Notes under the pieces: generated by a model
The model's database searches: none
What the model was told of the DNA's origin: nothing
Seen by the model: only the letters and a program-made list of their open reading frames with translations
Assembly: GCA_937910905.1 (NCBI GenBank)
Contig: CALEPV010000097.1
Location: 9,998 to 73,997 of the forward strand
Direction of reading: 5' to 3'
Length of the DNA: 64,000 nucleotides
Source: an uncultured Prevotellaceae bacterium
GTDB taxonomy: Bacteria > Bacteroidota > Bacteroidia > Bacteroidales > Bacteroidaceae
Part shown: positions 1 through 7,204 of the stretch, piece after piece
Layout: every line of letters starts with the position of its first letter
Numbering within the stretch: the first letter of the stretch is position 1
Position numbers and translations under genes: made by a program

Positions 1-1860
1 AGTATAGGTATAGGCACTGCGTACGAACGACCAGTCCTGCAGTCCGTTGCCGCGGTAGTAACGGATGAAGGTGCCATTGGGCTCTCTCTGCGCCAGTCCC
101 CGGTAGGTGCTGATCCACAGGGAGCCGTCTGCCGTGGCAACCAGTCCGCAGACAATGTCGTTGGGCAGGGCGTCCTTCTGCGTATAACGCTCCCACACTT
201 CACTCTCCCTCGCACCTCGATAGACAAACAATCCTTTGTTGGTACCTATCCAGATGGACTGGTCCTTGGGCGACTGCACGATGGCATAGACGATGGCGGG
301 TCGCAGGGCAGCAGGGATATGCACGTCAACAAGGCTGTCGGTCTGGGGATTATATACATCGATGCCGTAGTAGTGACCTATCCAGATGAGACCGGAAGCA
401 TCGGTAAACAAGACGTTCAGGTAAGGGTTATGGAGATCTAATCGCCCTTTTCCAAGCACACGCTCCGTCTTACCGTCAGGGGTATAGCTACGAAGCCCCT
501 CGCTGAACACGGCGGAGTAGATATTTCCCTGGCGATCCCTGGCGATGCTGCTGATGCGCTGGTTCTTGGCAATGGGTAGCTGCTCTACCTTTCCCGTCTG
601 TCTGTCTAAGCGGAACAGTCCGTCGCGGTAGGTACCCACCAAGAAGGTGTTGGCAGACATCTCGTAGAGGGTCGTCACGGTGTATCCGTTCATCCAGAGT
701 CCCTGCACATGACCGCTGAGGTCAATATCCTTGATGCCTCCTTTTTCCTGACAGACGTACACCCTGTGCTGACTATCCGCAAATACCAAGCGCAGCAGGT
801 AGCTGTTGTCCTGCTCCATCTGGTCCAGACCAAGATAGTGGAACGAGGTGGGCTTGTCGTTGACAAACAGCACTCCCCTGCGAAAACAGCCTATCCATCG
901 GTTGCCGCCACGGTCCTCCAGGAAAGCATTCACATGAGCCTGCGCCATGTCAAAATCATTGGTCACTTGTGGATAGAGGACTGTCAGCTTCCCTTCCTGT
1001 AGGGCGGGGGTGGGGGAGGGCTGTCCCTCATCTACAGCCCACAGTCCACTGCCAATAGTGCCTACCAGCAGACGACCTTTGTTGTCCTTAAACATTCGCT
1101 TGACGGCATTGCGTGGAAAGGTAATAACGGGTTTGCAGGCGAGCGTCTTCTCGTCCACCTGCATAATACTGTTATAGGTCAGCACCAGCAACCGGTGGCG
1201 AGCGTCTTCCGTGACGTCAACAGCTCGGTTATCTGCAAACAGGGCTTGACTGTAAAGGTGGGTCTTCCCACTCTTGGTGTCAATCATCTGCAATGGCGCA
1301 TCAGAATAGGCTACCCATAGTCTCCCCTTTCTGTCTAAATACATATTGTCTGCCATGTTCTTCCGCAGATGGCGGTTGACAGCGGTCAGCGGAACGGCAT
1401 CGAGACTGCCGCCCTGCACCTCATACACTCCGCTGTGAGCACTCAGCAGCCATATCTTTCCGTTGGGTGTCTCCAGAATATCGCTGATATTTGCCGTGTT
1501 GCTACCTGCAAACATCACCGTCTCGAAAGCATCGGTCATGCGGTTGTAGTGTTGCACCCCTCGGTTGGTTACCACCCACACCCTGCCGTCGCTGGCTGTC
1601 ATGACGCAGCGCACAATATCGTCACAAAGCGAATGAGGGTCAGCGTCATCGCTGTAGTATTGTTCCACATGGGCACCATCAAACTTGTTCAGACCGTATT
1701 CCGTACCAATCCATATATAGCCCATACTGTCCTGACAGATATCAGTGACCTGATTCGACGACAGCAGCTCCGTATCATAAAATTTCACGGACTGTGCCCA
1801 TGTGCAGAGACTTGTCAGCAACATCAGGCTGAGCAGTACAATGTTTCTTATATAGTGCAT
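1..1860 (-). CDS. Hybrid two-component sensor / Reg_prop propeller protein (5' part, runs off window)
   Basis: The reading frame stays open from the ATG at 1860 to base 1 (620 codons), so the 3' part is missing. It starts with a signal peptide (MHYIRNIVLLSLMLLTSLC, then AQS). Two-component-regulator propeller blades follow; motifs such as GYIWIGTEYGLNKF and LWISTYRGLAQREPNGT are visible at both ends of the visible part. In Bacteroidetes this N-terminus usually belongs to hybrid two-component systems, which sense polysaccharide fragments in the periplasm and go on into Y_Y_Y, kinase, receiver and AraC domains. Those domains would lie outside the window, so a shorter propeller-only protein cannot be excluded. 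A proline-rich insert (around 991-1030) is encoded by a GC-rich repeat. It lies 16 bp downstream of the AAA-type gene on the same strand. Confidence 0.85.
   Translation of the reverse strand, partial: MHYIRNIVLLSLMLLTSLCTWAQSVKFYDTELLSSNQVTDICQDSMGYIWIGTEYGLNKFDGAHVEQYYSDDADPHSLCDDIVRCVMTASDGRVWVVTNRGVQHYNRMTDAFETVMFAGSNTANISDILETPNGKIWLLSAHSGVYEVQGGSLDAVPLTAVNRHLRKNMADNMYLDRKGRLWVAYSDAPLQMIDTKSGKTHLYSQALFADNRAVDVTEDARHRLLVLTYNSIMQVDEKTLACKPVITFPRNAVKRMFKDNKGRLLVGTIGSGLWAVDEGQPSPTPALQEGKLTVLYPQVTNDFDMAQAHVNAFLEDRGGNRWIGCFRRGVLFVNDKPTSFHYLGLDQMEQDNSYLLRLVFADSQHRVYVCQEKGGIKDIDLSGHVQGLWMNGYTVTTLYEMSANTFLVGTYRDGLFRLDRQTGKVEQLPIAKNQRISSIARDRQGNIYSAVFSEGLRSYTPDGKTERVLGKGRLDLHNPYLNVLFTDASGLIWIGHYYGIDVYNPQTDSLVDVHIPAALRPAIVYAIVQSPKDQSIWIGTNKGLFVYRGARESEVWERYTQKDALPNDIVCGLVATADGSLWISTYRGLAQREPNGTFIRYYRGNGLQDWSFVRSAYTYT
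991..1030. repeat. GC-rich repeat carried in frame inside the sensor gene
   Basis: A C/G-run segment (AGGGCGGGGGTGGGGGAGGG on the plus strand) encodes DEGQPSPTPALQEGK on the minus strand between propeller blades. It has the same flavour as the in-frame segments in the ApbE gene (54815-54868) and the alginate-lyase gene. Membership of one family is an inference. Confidence 0.45.
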
Positions 1861-1876
1861 AGAGTGTAGTGTTTTA

Positions 1877-3481
1877 TCAAAGCTTCTCAATCCGACAGTC
1901 ATGCAGCTTTGTCTCGCGGTCGTAGCTGATGCCGACGAGCAGCAGGTTATTGGACGAGCCAGGCGTCTCCTGTGCCGTCGGGCAACCGGCATACTCGGCA
2001 ACCTTGGCAGGGTACTGCCTGCGCTTGATCTGGTCAATGGCAGCGTCAGCACTCTTGTCCACCTTCAGTTCGATGACGATGGCTGGGGAGTCCACGTTTT
2101 TACGGGGGATGAGTACTATATCCGCAAACCCCTTGCCCGTGGGCAATTCACGATGCACGATATAGTCGTTCTTGGCATAGTAGTAGGCGATGCTGAGTAC
2201 GCATACCAAGGAGTTCTCATCATTATAAGAGAGGATGCTGGTGTTCTCGTCGTGTGCCAGTTCAATGCCGCGTGCCACAGCCTCGGTATCGCCTTGGAGA
2301 GTGGCCTGCAGCAGCCGACGCGACTTGTCGAGAGCATCCGCCACATGCTTCCAGTTATTGAGCTTTACGGCATTCACCATTTCACCCGCCACCTCTCTGT
2401 TAGGAATATAGCATTCACCCTGGCTTCTGTCATAGCTGAGGTATCCTAAATGGATAAGCACCGTCAGCACATCGTCTTTGCTGCGGACATCATACATGTC
2501 GTTGCTGAACATGGTAGAGTCAACCTTGCATCGCCCTCCAGCCAGCATGCTGATGACGTCGTCCTTCAGTCCCTCATAGTTCATCTTGATGTAGTCGGCC
2601 ACCGTGTCGTAAGAACCCGTTGCAGCCCAGTAGCTCTCGCAGTAGTTACACTCTACTGCTGACATGACGCTGTTGGGATTGAAGATAGACAACTCATCGC
2701 CTATCTGATAGCCGTCATACCACTTCTCCAAGTTGTCGAAGTCCATGCCATGCCGCTCTGCCAGCATCTTGACTTCGTCTTTGGTGAAACCGAAGAAATG
2801 ACTCATGTTGCGAGGCGATACCATCGAGTATTCCCTGAAGTTGTTCATGGCCGACTGTGTGCGATACTTCTTGACAGGCAGGATGCCGGTCATATAGACA
2901 CCGGCGAACACCTGCATGGTCAGTCCACCCTTGAACATACGGCGCAGCCAGTCCAGATAGGCATCAAACACGGTTGTGCCCGCCTCGAACTCGCGGCAGA
3001 TGGCATCCCACTCGTCGATGATGAAGATAAACTGCTGCTGTCTGGCCATTGCTATGCGGGCAAGATACTCCATCAGGTCGTCGCCATCTTTTATCAGAAT
3101 GTCGGGGTAAATCGTCTGAACATCTTGCATGATCCGTCTGTCCATCTCGCTGATGATGCTCTCGTTCTTGAAGCGTGTCACGAAGTCGGACAAGTCCAGA
3201 TAGACGACAGGAAACTTGTTCAGATACTGCTCGAACGACGGGGCTTTCGCTATCTCCAAGTCCGCGAACAGATGCCGCGAGTCGCACGACTGGTCGTAGT
3301 AGGCACAGAGCATCTTGGCAGCCAATGATTTGCCGAACCGACGGCATCGGGACACGCAGCTGAAACGGTGCTCTGTAAACAGCGTTTTATTTACCACGGC
3401 TATAAGCCCTGACTTATCAACGTATTCACTATTAAGTACCGACTGAAAGCCAGCATTACCCAAATTGATATAAGCTCCCAT
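1877..3481 (-). CDS. AAA-ATPase-like / PD-(D/E)XK nuclease superfamily protein
   Basis: A 534-aa protein of the AAA-ATPase_like plus PDDEXK_9 (DUF1703) type that is very abundant in Bacteroidales. A P-loop-like segment CRRFGKSLAAKML lies at residues 46-58; the family usually has RPRRFGKS, so the Pro-to-Cys change is unusual. The Walker-B-like FIFIIDEWD follows near residue 155. The C-terminal nuclease-like core shows FADIVLIP...IVIELKVDKSADAAIDQI near residue 460, with the D...ELK triad expected of PD-(D/E)XK folds. Cellular function is unknown for the family; mobile-element or defence roles have been suggested. A good Bacteroidetes promoter lies 30 bp upstream. Confidence 0.85.
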   Translation of the reverse strand: MGAYINLGNAGFQSVLNSEYVDKSGLIAVVNKTLFTEHRFSCVSRCRRFGKSLAAKMLCAYYDQSCDSRHLFADLEIAKAPSFEQYLNKFPVVYLDLSDFVTRFKNESIISEMDRRIMQDVQTIYPDILIKDGDDLMEYLARIAMARQQQFIFIIDEWDAICREFEAGTTVFDAYLDWLRRMFKGGLTMQVFAGVYMTGILPVKKYRTQSAMNNFREYSMVSPRNMSHFFGFTKDEVKMLAERHGMDFDNLEKWYDGYQIGDELSIFNPNSVMSAVECNYCESYWAATGSYDTVADYIKMNYEGLKDDVISMLAGGRCKVDSTMFSNDMYDVRSKDDVLTVLIHLGYLSYDRSQGECYIPNREVAGEMVNAVKLNNWKHVADALDKSRRLLQATLQGDTEAVARGIELAHDENTSILSYNDENSLVCVLSIAYYYAKNDYIVHRELPTGKGFADIVLIPRKNVDSPAIVIELKVDKSADAAIDQIKRRQYPAKVAEYAGCPTAQETPGSSNNLLLVGISYDRETKLHDCRIEKL

Positions 3482-3511
3482 ATCTGTTCACCTTGATATA
3501 TAAAGATGTTG

Positions 3512-3542
3512 CAAAGGTAGTGAAAACCGAGAGCAATGCAAA
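3512..3542 (-). promoter_or_regulatory. Bacteroidetes-type promoter for the AAA/PD-(D/E)XK gene
   Basis: On the minus strand a -33 TTTG (3539-3542) is followed after 19 bp by TACCTTTG (3512-3519), matching TTTG-N19/21-TAnnTTTG. The start codon is 30 bp further on. Confidence 0.7.
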
Positions 3543-3813
3543 ATAAATGAAGTATTTTTGCATTGCCGATCCTACCTTCGACATAAAAAACTAATCTGAA
3601 TATTTCACTCAATTTTCGCTTACAGCAGGGCGAGGACAGGAACGTGTCCCGTTAACGTATGGGTGCCCCCTTGGGAGCGCGGGCGGCTCGCCCGCAAACA
3701 CCTTGGGAGAGCGTGCAGCAGAAGTCAAGACCCTGTTTGAGAACAAGGGGTCAAAAACCATCTTTGCATCTTGCGAGCAAGTGATTCAGTTCTGAGTTAC
3801 AACAAAGCTGTGA

Positions 3814-3864
3814 TTGTGATTTTGTGATTGCACATATATATATAAGTGCAATCACAAATCACAA
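3814..3864. repeat. Inverted repeat, 19-20 bp arms with AT loop
   Basis: TTGTGATTTTGTGATTGCAC (3814-3833) pairs with GTGCAATCACAAATCACAA (3846-3864), differing by one extra T. The 12-bp loop consists of alternating A and T. It could fold as a strong hairpin; no T-tract follows. Confidence 0.6.
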
Positions 3865-3962
3865 CATGCTGCCGCAAAAAACTGTGAATCCTCCTTCTTC
3901 GTGAAGACAAATAAGCTCAAAAATACCTGCTGTGCGGTTGAAAAGCCATGAAAGAGCCAGCC

Positions 3963-4181
3963 AAACCCCAACGGGGTTTAATAACATAGCACAGGGGCTT
4001 GCCCCTGTGTAAACTGGTTTCCCGTTTAAATTGCCCCTGTAAGGGGCTCATAACCCACGATTTATTGGCTATTTGCCCCTTTCAGGGGCGGTGTGTGTGT
4101 GGGTGACATTCCGTTACGTAGGGGCATTACTCCTACCCAGGGGCGAGCCCCTGGGCTAATTTATCTGCCCCTTTCAGGGGC
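3963..4181. repeat. Cluster of CCCCT/AGGGG palindromes
   Basis: Six short palindromes lie in a row: AAACCCCAACGGGGTTT (3963-3979), CACAGGGGCTTGCCCCTGTG (3990-4009), GCCCCTGTAAGGGGC (4033-4047), GCCCCTTTCAGGGGC (4075-4089 and again 4167-4181) and CCCAGGGGCGAGCCCCTGGG (4136-4155). This looks like an intergenic REP-like cluster rather than a single terminator. Confidence 0.65.
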
Positions 4182-4203
4182 GGTTGCCCTGAGAGGGACG
4201 ATG

Positions 4204-4330
4204 CATCACGTCGATGAGGGTGCTGCATCGCGGTGTCTCAATCGTTGCATCGCGATGTGTCGACCGCTGCATCGCGATGCAACGTATGTTGCAACGCGGT
4301 GCAAGAGGGGGTGGACCACGGTGCAGCATA
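4204..4330. repeat. GCATCGCGATG-type dispersed short repeats
   Basis: Copies of TGCATCGCG, GCATCGCGATG and TGCAACGCGGTGC follow each other, forming overlapping palindromes. Related words (CTGCACCGTGGTGCAG) occur at 53756-53806. No open reading frame with coding character is seen. Confidence 0.5.
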
Positions 4331-4450
4331 TCTTGCAGCACGCTTATACCTTATTGTTCTCATCCACGGACTATTGCAACTGAGCCGGTAACAGCATTAC
4401 AACTTATTTGTAACGATGTTACGACATATGTTGTAATTTCGCATCTCTTT

Positions 4451-4536
4451 TTTCTCGCGCAGAACCGCAGTGTACGCGGAGTTTTAATGAATACTCTGCG
4501 CATCACTCCGCGTACTCTGCGGCTCTGCGTGAGAAA
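4451..4536 (-). terminator. 32-bp inverted repeat downstream of the secreted-protein gene
   Basis: Arm 4451-4482 (TTTCTCGCGCAGAACCGCAG...) pairs with arm 4505-4536 with only three mismatches around a 22-base loop. It lies 20 bp beyond the stop codon of the minus-strand gene at 4557 and could act as its transcript end. No clear T-tract is seen, so a mobile repeat is also possible. Confidence 0.5.
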
Positions 4537-4556
4537 TGAAACATCGGACACTTGAA

Positions 4557-6107
4557 TTATTTTACAATCATCTTCTTTCCATTCTTGATTACTATCCCTT
4601 TGTAGCTGTCGCTTACCCGCTGACCGGCAAGGTTGTACATGGCCTTGCTGACAGGGGCAGACTGCACCTGCTGGATGGCAGTTGTCGTTGCGTCGTCATT
4701 GAATACGGCAGTGAGGGATTTGACAGAGCCTTCTCCGCTCTCAGCAGGACCAGTGATGTAGGCGCGGAAGGCATTAATGCTTACATTAGACCCTACTTTC
4801 ACAAAGTTTCCATTTTCGGCATTCCAACCATAAAGTGTATTACCAGCTTGGGTTAAACTTGCTACGTGAGCCAGCGTTCCCTGGAATGTCCATGCTCCGT
4901 TACCAACTTGCTTCTGCATAGTCTGACCAGGCGAAGCCACAATGGCCTTGTTTGTCAAGTTGGCAAAGAGCTTGCCTGATGAGTTGGGAACGAATATGTA
5001 TGGGGTATAAGCACTGACAGAATTAGATGCTTTCATGAATTCCAAATTTCCATTGTTAACGCTGTTCAAGTAGTAGAAGGCTCCGTAGCTCTCCATCTCT
5101 GTCTTGTCCAGCGAGAAAGGCAGACATACCGTACATTTCCGTCCGGCAGTAAACTCGCGGTCGTAAGCAATAGTTGAGCTGGCAGAAGCCGCAATGCTGA
5201 AAGCCGTTGTTTCAGCAGTTCCAAAATACTTGCTGAAGACAATAGAGGTTACATCTTGACTATCACTTGCACCCTGTCCGGCCTTAATACTTGAACAAGT
5301 GGTAAAGGAAGCTATCGGCTTTTCGTAGGTCGTCACATTCTCAAGTGCAGAAAAGGTCAGATGGTCAGATCCAGTTCCAGCCAACAAACGTATCTCCTTG
5401 TTTTTTGAGCTATCGTAACTATTAAGTTTTACTTGTACGCGGTCATAGCCTGTCACATCGAATATACCATGTTCCGCATCGTTATTACTGCTATATCCGA
5501 ATAAAACAGCAGATGTTGTCTTGCCAAAATTGTTTTCAATGGTTGACAATGTTCCTGTGGCAGTCCATGCAAAAGGAGTGTCCTTCGTACTCGAACTATT
5601 GATGGTCGTGGTGATTTCCATTGCCTCGCAAGATGCCGTCTCCAAATAGGTTGCAGAAGGGTCGAAACCGATGGTGTAAGGTGTAGAGATTGTACCGCTT
5701 TCAGGGCCTGCAATACGGATAGATGTGATAGTAGCGATAGTCTCAGCTGACAGCGTTTGGCTATTGCTATTCAGCCCCACCAATGTCTGGTCTTTTTGAC
5801 CTGTGCTGCCAAAACCACTCCATGTAAAAGCTTTTTCCGTTCCTTTCATAAACAAGACGCGGTCAGTGGTGTTAGCAATACTAATATGTATCTTCGCGTA
5901 TTTCGACAGCGTACCGGCAGGGAAACTGAAGATGTCATAGGTATTGGAACCCGCTGCAGTGACAGAGAACTGTTTAGTGCTCTCGTTCCAAGTGATATTA
6001 CTATTGCCACTAACCTGCATGGGCACAGCATAAAGTTTATGAACGCTTTGGGCTTGCACACCAGCAACGGCAATCATCATTGCAAAAAGGAGTATAATCT
6101 TTTTCAT
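4557..6107 (-). CDS. Secreted hypothetical protein with Prevotella-type C-terminal domain
   Basis: A 516-aa exported protein of unknown function. The chosen start gives a clear signal peptide (MKKIILLFAMMIAVAGVQAQ); the 25 upstream codons to the next in-frame ATG lack one. The body is rich in Ser/Thr and beta-strand-like segments. The C-terminal half contains RKCTVCLPFSLDKTEMESYG, AYTPYIFVP, SINAFRAYITG and the tail MYNLAGQRVSDSYKGIVIKNGKKMIVK. The 1263-aa protein at 38929 has the same series of motifs, so the two share a C-terminal module. The tail resembles type IX secretion/cell-surface sorting tails; this is an inference. It is followed downstream by a large inverted repeat. Confidence 0.75.
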   Translation of the reverse strand: MKKIILLFAMMIAVAGVQAQSVHKLYAVPMQVSGNSNITWNESTKQFSVTAAGSNTYDIFSFPAGTLSKYAKIHISIANTTDRVLFMKGTEKAFTWSGFGSTGQKDQTLVGLNSNSQTLSAETIATITSIRIAGPESGTISTPYTIGFDPSATYLETASCEAMEITTTINSSSTKDTPFAWTATGTLSTIENNFGKTTSAVLFGYSSNNDAEHGIFDVTGYDRVQVKLNSYDSSKNKEIRLLAGTGSDHLTFSALENVTTYEKPIASFTTCSSIKAGQGASDSQDVTSIVFSKYFGTAETTAFSIAASASSTIAYDREFTAGRKCTVCLPFSLDKTEMESYGAFYYLNSVNNGNLEFMKASNSVSAYTPYIFVPNSSGKLFANLTNKAIVASPGQTMQKQVGNGAWTFQGTLAHVASLTQAGNTLYGWNAENGNFVKVGSNVSINAFRAYITGPAESGEGSVKSLTAVFNDDATTTAIQQVQSAPVSKAMYNLAGQRVSDSYKGIVIKNGKKMIVK

Positions 6108-6358
6108 TGTTATTGTGGTATTCTTTTTATGTGTACATACTATACTATTCATTGTCCCAGTCGGACTCATCGAATATACCATGCCATTCCTTGGTGCCGA
6201 GGCTTATACTACTTGTTTCGGACGCATTCTGTGTATCTTCGGTAATACTTTTTGAGGTTGCCAACATAGAATGGCCCGTGATTAGGAGAACCGTCTTTTC
6301 GGGCCTGATATATGTTTTTTTCATTGTGTGTGTCTTAGATTATGTATGAGCGTGTTGT

Positions 6359-6865
6359 TTATTGAATAGTAACTTCTCCGAACTGTGTCTCCCAAGGTTC
6401 TTCGTTGCCATCCACGGCCTTGGCCATGGAGATGCGAATGCTGGTCACGTTCTTCAGTATGTCGTCCCCAATCTTGCCTTTGTTGGTGAGGTCGCAGTCA
6501 ATCTTGGTCTCCTTGTCGATGGTCTTTCCCATCTGACGGTAGAACTGGGCAGCGTCCACCTGCTGCTGCTGTCCGTCCTCGTCCTTGTAGCGGATCACCA
6601 CCTTGAGCATGCATGTGCTCTTCATGATGGTCATGGTGAGCTTGGTGTGGCCGGTGAGGTCGCCGCTCACTTCTGGGAGGTCGAACCAGCGGTCCCATTT
6701 CTCCCGGAAGGTGGCGGTGAGCGTCTCGTCGTCGAAGTCGCAGTTGCCGCCGGTCTTGGTGACGTTCTCGAGGTCGATGATCTTCCAGGGAGCCTTAGCG
6801 TCCTGTGCCATGGCGGTGATGGTGAAAGCTGCCATGAAGGCAACCAATAAAGCAAACTTTTTCAT
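6359..6865 (-). CDS. Small secreted hypothetical protein
   Basis: A 168-aa protein with a clear signal peptide (MKKFALLVAFMAAFTITAMAQ). The mature part (about 148 aa) has alternating polar and hydrophobic segments (KLTMTIMKSTCMLKVVIRYKDEDGQQQQ, NVTSIRISMAK) suggesting a beta-sandwich. A carbohydrate-binding-like role is possible but I recognise no family. A TACCTTTG promoter element lies about 60 bp upstream (6925-6932, minus strand). It sits between another secreted protein and a GH115 enzyme on the same strand. Confidence 0.7.
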   Translation of the reverse strand: MKKFALLVAFMAAFTITAMAQDAKAPWKIIDLENVTKTGGNCDFDDETLTATFREKWDRWFDLPEVSGDLTGHTKLTMTIMKSTCMLKVVIRYKDEDGQQQQVDAAQFYRQMGKTIDKETKIDCDLTNKGKIGDDILKNVTSIRISMAKAVDGNEEPWETQFGEVTIQ

Positions 6866-7204
6866 AATAGCTGTTGTTTGGGTTTAGATGATTAATACGT
6901 TTTGTCTGTCTCATGTTTGCGGTGCAAAGGTACTGCCCTTCGTGCGCATGGCGCTACGCATTTCTTTCATATACGCTTCCCTTTGTTGCATCGTGGCTAT
7001 GTATTTCTTTCATGAAGCGTATCGTTTTGTTTCCCGCCTGTGGTCGCAGACAAAAGGAATGGAACGTCATCACGACGTTCCATTTCACCAAAAATAACTA
7101 ACTAACTAACTGTAAACTAACTAACTAACTAACAGATTAACTCACTACTTATTAACTAACTTAAGTTACCGGGGGCTTCCACCCTCGGCTATGTTCTCTT
7201 GCCC
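6866..7204. other. Spacer with CTAA tandem repeats
   Basis: No gene is seen. It holds the probable -7 box TACCTTTG of the 6359 gene (6925-6932, minus strand), a stretch of AACT/CTAA tetranucleotide repeats (7094-7134) and, near the GH115 stop, a GC-rich palindromic stretch (GGGGGCTTCCACCCTCGG, then GCCCTTACAGGGC) resembling the 3963-4181 repeats. Confidence 0.6.
7094..7134. repeat. CTAA tetranucleotide tandem repeat
   Basis: Two runs of AACTAACTAACTAAC are separated by TGTA. The tract is intergenic, downstream of the GH115 gene, so it cannot shift a reading frame. Confidence 0.7.

Larger units (their letters stand above)
3482..4556. other. 1-kb non-coding spacer filled with palindromic repeats
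   Basis: No convincing gene is visible between the AAA gene and the secreted protein. Beyond the promoter it holds: a palindrome GCGGGCGGCTCGCCCGC at about 3681-3697; a long inverted repeat at 3814-3864; a cluster of CCCCT/AGGGG palindromes (3963-4181); GCATCGCGATG-type repeats (4204-4330); GTAAC/GTTAC-type repeats (4386-4438); and a 32-bp inverted repeat (4451-4536). Short open frames here have no recognisable features. Confidence 0.7.
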
